From Cocos nucifera (lineage: Eukaryota; Streptophyta; Magnoliopsida; Arecales; Arecaceae): a stretch of 64,000 nt of DNA. Location of the stretch: assembly GCA_006176705.1 (NCBI GenBank), contig QRFJ01006349.1:1-64000 (forward strand), given 5' to 3'. How positions within the stretch are numbered: the first letter of the stretch is position 1; each line of letters opens with the position of its first letter. The position numbers were made by a program, and so were the translations under genes. Under the pieces are notes generated by a model. That model did not search any database, was not told the DNA's origin, and was given only the letters and a program-made list of their open reading frames with translations. Below are positions 1-12,482 of the stretch, piece by piece.

Positions 1-1258
1 ACAAGCTCCAGTCAGACCAGGTAAAGGTACTTTAGTGAGCACAAACTCATTTGGCTCAGTCGAGATAATTTTTAATGATAGAAAAAGGAGAATGTTAGGC
101 TCAATCGTGTGCTAGCATGATTTTCTTGAACCTAATTGAATCTAATTCAAATCAATTGAATTGGGTTAGTCCAATTGATGATATCCAGAATCCAAACCCT
201 TGTTTTGTGTGATCCAGTTAGGTTCAGTTCTATATGGTAATGTGGATATGTCATGATCTCTATCATCGACATCATCGAAACTCTTTTCGATGGATCAAAA
301 ACTCTTCTGATTCAGACAACTAGAATGATCGATCATCTAAATCATTCTAATTGCTCCCAAAATCCACCAGTGACACCTAGCAGTATATGGTGGCAACCCA
401 TCAAAACTGAAAATGAACCTCTTCGTGCAGCTACTTGTGTGATTAAGTTCTTCTATCTTGAGCCCCGATCAGATTAGGGTTAAGGTGAACTCGTCAAACC
501 CTAATTTCTATCATATGATTTAATCATTCGATTCAAGTCCGATGTGAAAACCTTAATAGAAACTCTTTCTATTATTTCACTCTCTGCCATGGCCATGGGC
601 TTATGGACTTGATTCTCATGATCATCATAGGGCTGCTCCTCATCCACCGAGGTAGATAGATTCCATCTTGGTGCAATCCAATTCCTACAATGAACATGCT
701 ATAGCCAACATACACCTCAGGATTTCGAATGGCTAGGAGATCGAGTCATGGTGTAGTCAAACTATAACACCCTCAAGGTGAACTGTCGATGCACCTCAGG
801 TCAAAGAACCAGACACACCACTGCAGCTTCGAGTCAGTCATCGACGAGAAGGTAGACTTTCCTTATGACTACTCGAGGTGGTCACGCTCAGTGCCCTCAT
901 TCTCTAACGAGTACCTGTACTCTCGCTCTGGTGTCTCTACACCATAGACTCAAGACTCATCTACTATAAAGAAAGTGATTGTACACCAACCTTCTGGATC
1001 AATCACCATCCTCATGATGATCCTACGGTCAGGAGCATTTTATGAGTTAATAATGAAAATTCTTGTCTTAAATTTTCAACTCTTGAAAATAAGAATTATC
1101 ATTACCATTAACTCAAGGGATGTATCACAGACACTAAATACACATATGTGATAGAAAATAATCCATTTTATTATTTATAGTTAAAATTATAATTTTGCCC
1201 TTAGAAGTGTATTATAAGTATCAGCCAATTCTGACTTCTAGGGCACACATATCTAACA
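1..1258 (-). repeat. 3' LTR of element B (partial)
   Basis: The right end TCTAACA is the reverse complement of the family's LTR start TGTTAGA and is followed by the C-rich complement of the polypurine tract at 1259-1270. Only the start-proximal 1.26 kb is visible; the rest lies left of the window. The sequence is of the A/F/G LTR type, not the C/E type. An antisense frame at 253-477 is one of the ORFs that stay open in several LTR copies. Confidence 0.88.
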
Positions 1259-1272
1259 AACTCCCACTTGAC

Positions 1273-4200
1273 CTAAAGCCAATTGGCTACAAATCTAAGT
1301 TTCATCTTCTCAAAGTGGGTTTCAATCTTCTGCTGGTCCAACGACTTTATAAGCGGGTCCGTCGTATTGTCTACGAAGTCGACTCTCTTGACCTCGACGT
1401 AACACTTCTCGAGGTAATCACGGATGAGGTGGTATTGCCACTCGATGTGCTTGGATTTCTGGTGAGACCTCGGCTCCTTAGCAAGGGCTATGGTGCCATT
1501 GTTGTCGCAGTACAGAGGAATGGCATCTGATGGCATCACTCCGATCTCTACAGCAAACTTCTTGTACCAGAATGCCTCCTTTGTAGCTTCTGACGTAGCG
1601 ATATATTCTGCTTCCATGGTGAATCTGCTATCACTGTCTGCTTGAAACTTTTTCAACTGACAGCTCCACCTTGCACACAAACAGACTCCCAGATGTCGAC
1701 TTTCGATCATCTACATCGGACATAAAATTTGAGTCTGTATACCCCTAGGACTTGGAGTTCTCCATTGCCAAAGACCAGTAACATATCCTTAGTTCTTCTT
1801 AAGTACTTAAGGATACATTTCACAGAAGTCCAGTGTTCTTCACCTGGATTCGACTGATATCTGCTCGTGACACTCACAGGCATGGGCTATATCAGGTCGT
1901 GTACATAACATGGCATACATGAGGCTCCCTATTGCTGAAGCATAAGGGATCTTGCTCATGCGTTCTATTTCCTCAGGTGTGCTAGGGCACATCTTCTTGG
2001 AAAGATGAATGCCATGTCTGAAGGGTACTAAACCCCTCTTAGAGTTTTCCATACTAAACCTCTTTAGTACTTTCCTCTATGTACATCTTCTGTGAAAGTC
2101 CTAGCATCCTATTCGGTCTATCTCTATAGACCTTAATTCCTAGAATAAAGGATGCTTCTCCTAGGTCTTTCATGGAGAATTCTTTAGATAACCATATTTT
2201 AACTATGGTCAACATGGGAATATCATTTTCGATAAGGAGGATGTCATCCACGTACAATACGAGGAAGACAACAGCGCTCCCACTGACCTTTTTGAAGACA
2301 CATGGCTCCTCCTCATTTTTGATGAAATCAAATATTTTGATCACATCATTAAAATGAGTATTCCAGCTCCGAGATGCTTGCTTAAGTCCATATATGGACC
2401 TTTGCAGCTTGCATACCTTGTGATCATCATCACTGGATGTGAAACCTAGCGGCTGTTCCATATAGATATCTTCCTCAAGATATCCATTTAAGAATGCCGT
2501 TTTCACGTCCATTTGCCATATTTCATAATCGAAATAGGCTGCAACAGCAAGCAATGTGCGGATGGATTTTAGCATAGCTACTAGGAAAAGGTATCCTGAT
2601 AGTCAATGCCTTCGCATTGACTATAACCTTTTGCCACTAATCTAGCCTTGAATGTCTCCACATTTCCATCTGCACCAATCTTTCTCTTGTAGATCCATTT
2701 ACACCCAATAGGTACTATACCTTCTGGTGGATCTACCAAGGTCCAGACTTGGTTTGAGTGCATCGAGTCAATTTCTGACTTCATTGCCTCTAACCATTTC
2801 TCAGGAGTCGATATCTGATATCGCCTCGTTATAGGTTTTGGGATCATCACCATGAACCCCATTACCTATGAGGAACATTTTCTCTACATCCTCTGAAATA
2901 GTACCTAAGTACCTCTCAGGGGGACGAGAAATTCTTTTCGATCTACGAGGTGGAGGAGGTAGTGACTGGATTGGCTTAACCTGATTTGGTTCCATTTGGT
3001 CCTTAGCTCGTTGCTCTTGTGAGACTTTCTCATCGAGCTTGATCTGCTTTCCAATGCCGCTATCTTGAATAAACTATTTTTCAAGAAAGATGGCATGTCG
3101 ACTCACAATCACATTGTGATCTTCTGGAATGTAGAAATAATATCCTAATGACTCTTTAGGATATCCTATGAATCGAGCTCTAAAGGACCTAAAGTCTAAC
3201 TTGTCCGCTTGTTGTCTTTTGACATGAGCCGGACAACCCCAAATTCTGAGATGACTCAGACTTGGTTTCTTACCATGCCATATCTCATACGGTGTGGTAG
3301 GAATGATTTTAGAAGGAACCCTATTCAGTAAGTATATTGCAGTTAACAAACAGTATCCCCAAAGAAAATCAGGGAGGTCTGTGAAGCTCATCATGGATCG
3401 GACCATATCTAATAGGGTCCGATTCCTCCATTCTGAAATTCCCATTGAGTTGAGGTATTCCTGGTGGAGTCCATTGAGAGACTATGCCATTTTTCTTGAG
3501 ATAGTCCAAAAATTTCCGACTAAGGTATTCACCTCCTCGATCTGATCGAAGAACCTTAATGGGTTTTTCAATTTGCTTTTCTACTTCATGTCTGAATTCT
3601 TTGAACTTTTCAAAAGCTTCAGACTTGTGTCTCATAAGATACACATATCCATACCTAGATAAATCATCGGTAAAGGTTATGAAGTAGACTAAAGTTGCCT
3701 CTAGCCGGCACATCAAATGGGCCGCACACATCAGTATGTACTAGGGCAAGAAGATCCGTGGCCCTTTCCCCATGTCCTACAAAAGGGAGTTTAGTCATTT
3801 TGCCATGAAGACAGGATTCACAAATTGGATATGACTCGAAAGTCAACGGACTCAATAGTCCAATTTTCTCCAATTTGTTAACCCTATCTTCTGCTATATG
3901 ACCTAATCTTAGGTGCCATAGATATCTATCATTTGGACTATCCCTAGGATGTTTTGATTTTATGGCATTCACATTTTGCTCGAAATTAAAAATAGATACA
4001 TCAATATGTAACTGATAAAGATCCGTTAATAAGAAAACCACTTGCAATTTTATTTCTTTCATAAAGAATGTTACAATGGTCCTTAAGAAAACTAATTACA
4101 TAGCCTTCTAATGCAAGGCAAGAAACAGAAATCAAATTCCTGCTTGCTGCTAGGCACATAATAACAGTCTTTTAATACTAAGTCTAAACCAGATGGTAGT

Positions 4201-5232
4201 CGAAGAGGGTATGTTCCCACGGCCACGGCAGCAACTCTTGCTCCATTTTCAATGTGCAGGATCATCTCACCATCCCTCAGCCTCCTGCTATCCTCAAGAT
4301 CCTTGCATAGAAGTGCACAAGTGAGCACTAGAACCAGAGTCAAGCACCCAACTGGATGCAGAAGAAACCGTAAGGTTAGACTCAATAACGAGCATACCTC
4401 CAGAAGGACCTGCCTCCTTTTTCATTAGGGTGGCCAGGTAAGTAGGGCAGTTTCGCTTCCAGTGGCCATCATTGTTGCAATGGAAATACTTTTCTTTGTC
4501 AGCGGCCTTCTTCTTCAGCTCTGCCTTTTTCTTCTTTCCTCCTTCCACCTTCTTCTTTTTCACAGACCTCTTCTTCTTTCCAAAAGACTTTCTTTTAGAA
4601 AAAGTCCATTCCATAGCAAGTACTGAGCCTTTAGAATCTTTCATGGAAAGCTCAGCGGTAACCAGCATGTTCATAAGTTCGGTCAAGAAATTTTGAAGTT
4701 TATGCATATGGTAGTTCATGATGAACTGCCCATATGCATCAGTCAAGGATTGTAGAATTATATCATTCTGCAGATCCAAGTCCAACCTTACTTCAAGCTT
4801 TTCAAGCTCTTTCAAGTCCTTGATCATCATCAAACAATGATCTTTGACTGACTGCCCATCATGCATCTTAGCCTTGAATAGTCATTTAGTGACTTGATAC
4901 TTGGCTGCGCAACTCTGTTCACCAAACATCTCCTATAGGTGAGCCAACATTTGGCAAGCAGTCCTGATATCTTTATATTGGTGCTGAAGTTCATCAGACA
5001 TCAAGTCCAATATGTAGTATCTGGTTTTATTATCTTCGTCTGTCCACTTATCCAGAGATGCTCTTTGCTCAGCAGATGGACGAGCTGGTAAGGTAGGAAG
5101 GTCCTGGTCTAGTACACGAGTTAACTTCTCAAAATCCAAAATAATTTTGTAGTTCCGAAGCCAATCTTTGTAATTTGATCCGGTCAGTCTATAGGTGTCT
5201 AGGATTCATGCTAATGGGTTGGATGCAGACAT
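1273..5232 (-). pseudogene. Gag-Pol polyprotein pseudogene of element B
   Basis: Copia Gag-Pol read right to left. Gag starts at an ATG at 5230-5232 (MSASNP) and continues through a Lys-rich tract. The zinc knuckle at about 4490 reads YFHC..H..C, with its first Cys changed to Tyr. A DSGSSAH protease motif follows near 4345. Integrase core (HTDVCGP, SDRGGEY) lies around 3075-3770, reverse transcriptase with YVDD around 2054-2860, and RNase H (MEAEY, YCDNNG) at about 1273-1710. The frame is broken by a TGA in gag (4882-4884), a TAG after integrase (3074-3076), and frameshifts near 2580, 2053 and within RNase H. The function would be capsid formation, cDNA synthesis and integration; this copy cannot encode it in one piece. 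Confidence 0.88.
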
Positions 5233-7082
5233 TTTCTTGTAGAGAGTCAAAGTTTTTGGTTAGATGTTGTAATTAAGACTTAATCAATTTATTTAGATAT
5301 TTTATTTTTAAATAAATTAGCTTCTACTATTTTCTTGGATCCCTACACTTCCTCTGTAGAGATGCAAAAATCTCTACGATAACTAATTTCTAGTGGGTGG
5401 TGCAGTCCCACCGACTTACTCATCACCTCACCTAATAGTTATTGATGATGGGTTAGCCAATGAGTGAACAACTCTTGTTCAATGATTTTCTAATTATGGT
5501 GCACCCCAACTTGGTCTCTATTTCATGAATCTCACTGTGTCTAAAATATTGATCCACTCCTTAGTTTAGTTAGACCCACCATTTGCATAGATTGAATTTC
5601 TAATTGGGTCTCTCACCGTATTCGAAATATTGAGCCCAATCCATCCTCCACCCAGTAGCATCCAATGCCTAATAGACATAGTTGCATCTTTCTGGTGCAA
5701 CTGAGCCACTATAACCAGTCGAGAACAATCAACCCCGGGAAGGACTCGCACATCTACAATGGTGGAAGACCTTGACTTAATCTTTTCTTAGGGATATTTG
5801 ATTTAGGTCTCATTAAACTAGACTTGACATAGACATAACCATTATGAGTAACCTAGTGGCATGGGTTAGCTCAGATTATTGACCACCTCAAATCAGAACT
5901 GAGTCAACAAACATGGCCAGGTAAGTGAGACCAGTGGAAGGGATATGTCATTAACTCGACAAGAATGCATTCAAGTCGAGTAGCTTCCAATTAAAAATCA
6001 GTCGATCGTATCTGCCAAACTTACCTTAGACACCAAATTATTGAACCAGAACCAATTGGGTTAGCCTACAATCCAGACTCTAACCACTGAGCCTAATTAG
6101 ATCTTAGCTTGATCGATCACTCACGTGATTCAATCTTGACCCAGACATTATCCTATTAGGCTAGTCAATTTAAGCACTATTGATCCCAACTAACCAACTC
6201 TTGATTTGGTTTGATCAACCGCTTAGACCTAATTGAGCTACCCAAGCCCGAACCCAATTTTATGAACATATCTTAGATCTAAAAATTCTTAATTTTGGAT
6301 CTAATATGTTTCATAATCTTAATTCTTAATTAAGTTTAGGGTTCATAAACAAAATATGTAAATAAGATCCTAGGATTTCAGGATCTAGGATTTTGTAGAA
6401 AGTATGTTCTTCAATTTCTGATTAAGGAGGAGCGCGCAGCATCCCTACACATCATAAGAACACTCCATTGAATGGGAGAAGAAGGACTTTAAATCCTACT
6501 TTGTTCTTATGACCGGACGGCTAAGGAGAGTGCCTTAATCAAAAATACAACTAATCTACAAAACTAATTAGATCTAAGCATATATCTCATATAAAAATTT
6601 GATCTAATTAAAACATGTTTATGCATATATCATATCATGCATATTTTCTAGATCTAAATTATCTCATAATCATCTAAAAAATTAAATTTAAATTTGATCA
6701 CATAAAATAAAATTTAATCTAGATCCTTTTGTAGAACTATTCTACAAGTAGTCTAAACATGCAACTATCATATCTCATATGAATAAATTAAATTTAATTT
6801 AATTTCTATTTTTAAATCCAATTATAACATTTATAAGATCAAAAAATAGTAAATAAATAGATCTTAAAATTATATTTAATCAAATAAAAATTATGATAAT
6901 ACTAGACTACACATAGAATAATTCTATTCCTAGTCTAGTTATCTATCTCATACATTTTAGATCTAGATTAATTAATTTTAATTATCTAATTTTCTAATTT
7001 TAGATCTAATCACATGTTATGTGATATCTAAAATCATTAATTTATAAGATTAAATTAGATCTAAATAAATTTTATACAACTT
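5233..7082 (-). other. Long untranslated leader of element B
   Basis: This 1.85-kb stretch lies between the gag start and the primer-binding site, with no long ORF. It holds the conserved 123-nt inverted-repeat element (6419-6541). It also holds a splice-donor-like AAG|GTAAGT on the minus strand (6019-6024) and a frameshifted version of the small ORF that precedes gag. The part next to the PBS (about 6560-7080) is very AT-rich with repeated AGATCTAA words. Confidence 0.75.
6419..6541 (-). other. 123-nt nested inverted-repeat element, copy B
   Basis: Outer arms TGATTAAGG (6419-6427) and CCTTAATCA (6533-6541) are exact reverse complements. Inner arms CATAAGAAC (6453-6461) and GTTCTTATG (6503-6511) are exact reverse complements. 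Total length equals that in A, C, F and G. Confidence 0.7.
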
Positions 7083-7095
7083 GGCTCTGATACCA
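7083..7095 (-). other. Primer-binding site of element B
   Basis: Minus-strand TGGTATCAGAGCC, complementary to the 3' end of plant initiator tRNA-Met, two bases inside the 5' LTR end at 7098. Confidence 0.92.
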
Positions 7096-7097
7096 GT

Positions 7098-7219
7098 TGA
7101 AGGGAGAAAATCAGATTTTTTTGGGTCAGATTTGTTCAAATCTGATTGGATCGAGAGGCATATTTAAAAAATTTCCTCTTAAATCCAAATTAGATTTAAC
7201 ATTTTTTAGATCTGATTTT
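7098..7219 (-). repeat. 5' LTR of B, PBS-side fragment
   Basis: Begins TGAAGGG, the complement of the LTR terminus. It matches the last 120 or so bases of the element A LTR and stops where element C begins with a second TGAAGG at 7220. The final five bases ATTTT are the C target site. Confidence 0.85.
7215..7219. other. Target-site duplication of C, left
   Basis: ATTTT, repeated exactly at 17664-17668 on the far side of element C. Confidence 0.8.
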
Positions 7220-9538
7220 TGAAGGAAAATCCTAATTTCTTAGATCATGTTCGTTCAGATCTGATTAGATCAAGAGATATATTTCAAAAAAATTTTCTCT
7301 TTAATCTAGATCAGAACTGGGATGTTTCAGATCTGATTATTATTATTTTAAAAATTAAAATGAAATTAGATAAATTAAATCAAATTTAATTTACCTTGAT
7401 ATGGGTAATCCTATTATCCATTGATGATCCTGTTTGTAGTAGAAGGTTCTGGATCTAGCCACGCAAGCGCCAGGCCTCTATCGGTATCCACTCGGGCTGG
7501 ATCTGGAGATCCTTTTCTTCTCTATCATGCCTCCAAAAATAATATCTGAATCTGATCTGGAGGATCTTCAAAACTCCTTTTGAAGATCAGCAGTTGTCCT
7601 TTGCAGCAGCGTAGCCTTCTAGCTTTTTCTCGCTTTTCTTTGATCTAGATCGCACCAACCAAAAATCCAAAACTCCTTTTGGATGTGAAGAGGAGAGGGA
7701 AAAGGTGGTTTGGCATGGAGGAAGAGGGGAGAGGCAGTCTTGGGGTGTGGGAATTGTGATTCCTTTCAATCACTTCCAAAATCACAATCTGGGTTGGGCG
7801 CAGGGTCTTATTTATAGACTGTCTGTGATCCAACTTCTCTTCTTCCCAACCAATCATAACTCTTTGTGAAATCAGATCTAAATCTGATTGGTGGGAATAG
7901 AGTCCCCTAGATTCCTCCTTAGAGGGCACCTAAGACCAGTCAAAGTTGGTTCTTAGGAAGAACTCTAATTGGAATCCAAAAAGGAGATGGAGTCCCTGTC
8001 CAACAGGGACTCCTAGGTGCCTCCAACTTGGGCACACGCCAAGGGTGGCGTGCGCCCTCTTCCTTGCCAGGTTCTGGCAGGGGGACAGGCCCCCACCAGC
8101 TCTCCAATAGGTGCGTGACATGTGGTCAAAAGTCAAAGTGTCAATGGTCAACGGTCAACATTTGACCAATCAAAGGTAGACTTTTGACCAAAGTCAAAGA
8201 ACAAGAAATGGTAGGTGAACAAAAATGGCAGGTAATGTCTTACAAAATAAGACAACCTTTTCTGAACTTGGACAACCTCCAGTCAGACCATATGAAGGCC
8301 TCTGATTGAGCACAAACTCCTTTGGCTCAGACAGGACAACTTATTTATGATAGCAAAAGAAGAACGTTAGGTTCAATCGAGTGCTAGCACGATTTCCTTG
8401 AACCTAATTGAATCTCATTCAGATCAATTGAACTAGATCAGTTCAATTGATGATCACCAGATTCAAATCCCTTGTTTGTGTGATCCAGTTAGGTTCAGTT
8501 CTGTATGGTAATGGGATATGTCATGATCTCTATCATCGACATCATCGAAACTCCTTTCGATGGATCAGAACTCTTTCTGATTCGAACAGCTAGAATGATC
8601 GATCATCTAAATCATTCTAATTGCTCCCAAAATCCACCAGTGACACCTAGCAGTATATGGTGGCAACCCATCAGAGCTGAATGCGAACCTCTTGGTGCAG
8701 CTACCTGTGTGATTAAGTTCTTCTATCTTGAGCCTCCGATCAGATTAGGGTTAAGGTAAACTCGTCAAACCCTAGTCTCTGTCATATGATGTAATCATTC
8801 GATTCGAGTCCGATGTGAAAATCTAAATAGAAACTCTTTCTATTATTTCACTCTACCATGGCCATGGACTTCTAGGACTTGATTCTCATGATTATCATAG
8901 GGCTGCTCCTCTACCACCGAGGTAGATAGATTCCATCTTGATGCCATCCAGTTCCTACAATGAACATGCTATAGCCAACATACACCTCAGGGTTTCCATA
9001 TGGCTAGGAGATCGAGTAATGGTGTAGTCAAACTATAACACCCTCAAGGTGAACTGCCGATGCACCTCAGGTCAAAGAACCAGACACACTACTGCAGCAT
9101 CGAGTCAGTCATTGACGAGAAGGTAGACTCCCTAATGACTACTCGAGGTGGTCACGCTCAGTGCCCTCGTTCTCTAACGAGTACCTATACTCTCGCTCTG
9201 ATGTCTCCACACCATAGACTCAAGACTCATCTACTAAAGAGAAGCGATTGTACACCAACCTTCCAGGATCAATCACCATCCTCATGATGATCCTATGGTC
9301 GGAAGCATTTTATGAGTTAATAATGATTATTCATGTCTTAAATTTTCAACTCTTGAAAATATGAATTATCATTACCATTAACTCAAAGGATGTATCACAG
9401 ACACTAAATACACATATGTGATAGAAAATAATCCATTTTATTGATATTAGTCAAAATTATAATTTTGCCCCTAGAAGTGTATTACAAGTGTCAGCCAATT
9501 CTGGCTTCTAGGGCACATATATCTAACAATCTCCCACT
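7220..9538 (-). repeat. 3' LTR of element C
   Basis: Starts TGAAGGAAAATCC and ends TCTAACA, 2319 bp. The minus-strand TATA box is at 7809-7816 (TATTTATA on the plus strand). LTR subtype C/E. Antisense ORFs of 84 and 75 codons (8505-8759 and 9060-9287) are shared with other LTR copies. Confidence 0.9.
7809..7816 (-). promoter_or_regulatory. TATA box in the 3' LTR of C
   Basis: Minus-strand TATAAATA at the same LTR position as in the other copies. It would drive transcription leftward. Confidence 0.55.
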
Positions 9539-9542
9539 TGTC

Positions 9543-10850
9543 CTAAAGCCAATTGGCTACAAGTCTAAGTCCCATCTTCTCAAGGTGGGCTTCGATCTTC
9601 TGCTGGCCCAACGGCTTTGTAAGTGGGTCTGCCACATTATCTGTGGAGTTGACTCTCTTGACCTCGACATAACCCTTCTCGAGGTAATCGCGGATGAGGT
9701 GGTATCGCCGCTCAATATGCTTGGATTTCTGGTGAGACCTCGGCTCCTTAGCAAGGGCTATGGCGCCATTATTGTCGCAGTATAGAGGAATGGCATCTGA
9801 TGGCATTACTCCAATTTCTGTAGCAAACTTCTTGTACCAGAATGCTTCCTTCGCAGCTTCTGATGCAGCGATATATTCTGCTTCCATGGTGGAATCTGCT
9901 ATCACCATTTGCTTGAAACTCTTCCAGCTGACAGCACCACCATTGCACACAAACAGACTCCCAGATGTCGACTTTCGATCATCTATATCGGACATGAAAT
10001 CCGAGTCTGTGTATCCCTGGACTTGGAGTTCTCCATTACCAAAGACCAACATCATATCCTTAGTTCTTCTCAAGTACTTAAGGATACATTTCACAGAAGT
10101 CCAGTGTTCTTCACCTGGATTTGACTGATATCTGCTTGTGACACTCACAGCATGGGCTATATCAGGTCGTGTACATAGCATGGCATACATGAGGCTCCCT
10201 ATTGCAGAAGCATAAGGGATCTTGCTCATGCGTTCTATTTCCTCAGGTGTGCTGGGGCACATCTTCTTGGAAAGATGAATACCATGTCTGAAGGGTATTA
10301 ATCCCCTCTTAGAGTTTTCCATACTAAACCTCTTTAGTACTTTCTCTATGTACATCTTCTGTGAAAGTCCTAGCATCCTATTCGGTCTATCCCTATAGAC
10401 CTTAATTCCTAGAATAAAGGATGCTTCACCTAGGTCTTTCATGGAGAATTCCTTGGACAACCATAATTTGACTGTTGTCATCATGGGAATATCATTCCCA
10501 ATAAGGAGGATGTCATCCACGTACAATACGAGGAAGACAACAGCGCTCCCACTGACCTTTTTGAAAACACATGGTTCCTCTTCATTTTTGATGAAACCAA
10601 ACATTTTGATCACATCATTGAAACGAGTGTTCCAGCTCCGAGATGCTTGCTTAAGTCCATATATGGACCTTTGCAGCTTGCAAACCTTGTGATCAGTATC
10701 ACTGGATGTGAAACCTAGCGGCTGTTCCATATAGATATCTTCCTCAAGATATCCATTTAAGAATGCCGTTTTCACGTCCATTTGCCATATTTCATAATCG
10801 AAATAGGCTGCAACGGCAAGCAATGTGCGGATGGATTTTAGCATAGCCAC
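9543..10850 (-). pseudogene. Reverse transcriptase C-part and RNase H of element C (open frame)
   Basis: Open frame of 435 codons, the longest in the window. It begins in the reverse transcriptase fingers/palm, with the first catalytic Asp in MDVKTAFLNG (about residue 25) and YVDD at residues 110-113. It continues through the connection region to an RNase H1 domain with TDSD (about 281), MEAEY (about 322), YCDNNG (about 357) and ADPLTKPL near the end. All RT and RNase H catalytic acids I can identify are present. It is cut off from the upstream RT half by a one-base deletion near 10853, where the other copies have one more base in the F-S-P-V-A-M region. I call it part of a broken polyprotein, not a gene with its own start. 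Confidence 0.9.
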
Positions 10851-11348
10851 TGGGAAAAGGTATCCTGATAGTCAATGCCTTCGCATTGACTATAACCTTT
10901 TGCCACTAGTCTAGCCTTGAATGTCTCCACATTCCCATCTGCACCAATCTTTCTCTTGAAGATCCATTTACACCCAATAGGTACTATACCTTCTGGTGGA
11001 TCTACCAAGGTCCAGACTTGGTTTGAGTGCATCGAGTCAATTTCTGACTGCATTGCCTCTAGCCATTTCTCAGGAGTCGATATCTGATATCGCCTCGTTG
11101 TAGGTTTTGGGATCATCACCATGAGCACCATTACCTACGAGGAACATTTTCCTCTACTTCCTCTGAAATAATACCTAAGTATCTCTTCAGGGGGACGGAA
11201 AACTCTTTTCGATCTACGAGGTGGAGGAGGTAGTGTTCTTATTGGCTCAACCTGATTTGGTTCCAATTGGTCCTTAGCTCGTTGTACTTGTGAGACTTTC
11301 TCATCAAGCTTGAATCTGCTTTCCAATGCCGCTATCTTGAATAAACTA
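10838..11348 (-). pseudogene. Reverse transcriptase N-part and INT-RT linker of element C
   Basis: Encodes the copia RT start (WTLVDPPEG, GCKWIFKRKIGADG, FKARLVAKGYSQ). It is preceded by a proline-rich linker with PPPPRRSKR, in a different frame after a frameshift near 11130. The right boundary is the TAG at 11346-11348 that ends the integrase frame in every copy. It overlaps the downstream RT frame by 13 bases because of the one-base deletion. Confidence 0.82.
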
Positions 11349-12068
11349 TTTTTCAAGAAAGATGGCATGTCGACTCACAATCACATTGTGGTCTTCTGGA
11401 ATGTAGAAATAGTATCCTAATGACTCTTTAGGATATCCTATGAATCGAGCTCTAAAGGACCTAAACTCTAACTTGTCCGCTTGTTGTCTTTTGACATGAG
11501 CCGGACAACCCCAAATTCTGAGATGACTCAGACTTGGTTTCTTACCATGCCATATCTCATACGGTGTGGTAGGAACGGTTTTAGAGGGAACCCTATTCAG
11601 TAGATAGAATTGAAGTTAACAATGAGTGTCCCCAAAGAAAATCAGGGAGGTCTGTGAAGCTCATCATGGATCGAACCATATCCAATAGAGTCCGATTTCT
11701 CCATTCTGAAACCCGTTGAGTTGAGGTGTTCCTGGTGGAGTCCATTGAGAGACTATGCCATTTTCCTTGAGATAGTCTAGGAATTCTCGGCTAAGGTATT
11801 CACCTCCTCGATCTGATCGAAGAACCTTAATGGGTTTTCCAGTTTGTTTTTCTACTTCATGTCTGAATTCTTTGAACTTTTCAAAAGCTTCAGACTTGTG
11901 TCTCATAAGATACACATACCCATACCTAGACAGATCATCGGTAAAGGTAATGAAGTAGACAAAATTGCCTCTAGCCGGCACATCAAATGGGCCGCACACA
12001 TCAGTATGTACTAGGGCAAGGAGATCTGTGGCCCTCTCCCCATGTCCAACAAAAGGGAGTTTAGTCAT
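11349..12068 (-). pseudogene. Integrase core of element C
   Basis: DDE-type integrase: TDVCGP carries the first Asp and SDRGGEY the second, followed by GTPQLNG. The frame breaks near 11720, where the usual GVSERRNRTLLDM is shifted, so the catalytic Glu segment is out of frame. The C-terminal integrase continues in another frame to FLEK just before the shared TAG at 11346-11348. Confidence 0.83.
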
Positions 12069-12480
12069 TTTGCCTTGAAGACAAGATTCACAAGTTGGAT
12101 ATGACTCGGAAAGTCAATGGACTCAATAGCCCATTTTTCTCCAATTTGTTGATCCTATCTTCTGCTATATGACCTAATCTCAGGTGCCATAGATATCTAT
12201 CGTTTGGACTATCCCTAGGTCGTTTGGCATTCACGTTTTGCTCGATAGTTAGAATAGGTACATCAATATGTAGCTGATAAAGACCATTAATAAGGAAACC
12301 ATTTGCAATTTTATTTCTTTCATAAAGAATGTTAGAATGGTCCTTAAAGAAGGTGATCACATAGCCTTCTTGTGCTAAGCATGAAACAGAAATCAAATTC
12401 CTGCTAGCTGCAGGCACATAATAACAGTCTTTCAAAACTAAGTCTAAACCAGATGGTAATCGAAGAGGGTATGTTCCCAC
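12069..12480 (-). pseudogene. Protease-integrase junction and integrase zinc domain of element C
   Basis: Contains the region after the protease (YPLRLPSGLDLVLKDCYYVP) and the His part of the integrase HHCC zinc-binding domain (WHLRLGHIAEDR, about residues 98-109). A frameshift near 12110 separates it from the CESC..GKM Cys pair, which is in the next segment. It is displaced from the gag-protease frame by an indel near 12500. Confidence 0.8.
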
Positions 12481-12482
12481 GG

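Noticed and set aside
4472..4696. Phe/Ser-rich ORFs opposite gag (also 26263-26487 and 52019-52210).
   Set aside because: Phe/Ser runs are the complement of the Lys-rich Gag tract (AAG/AAA codons); they are not independent genes.
7645..8151. ORFs of 60-94 codons around the LTR promoter (also at 15741, 36024, 23207 and 48675).
   Set aside because: They lie in LTR U3/R sequence, are not held in the same frame with matching ends across copies as the two antisense LTR frames are, and have low-complexity composition.
9543..10850. The 435-codon RT/RNase H frame as a functional stand-alone gene.
   Set aside because: It starts in the middle of the reverse transcriptase fold, its first Met lies just downstream of a one-base deletion, and it is flanked by the matching upstream domains in another frame; it is a fragment of a broken polyprotein.
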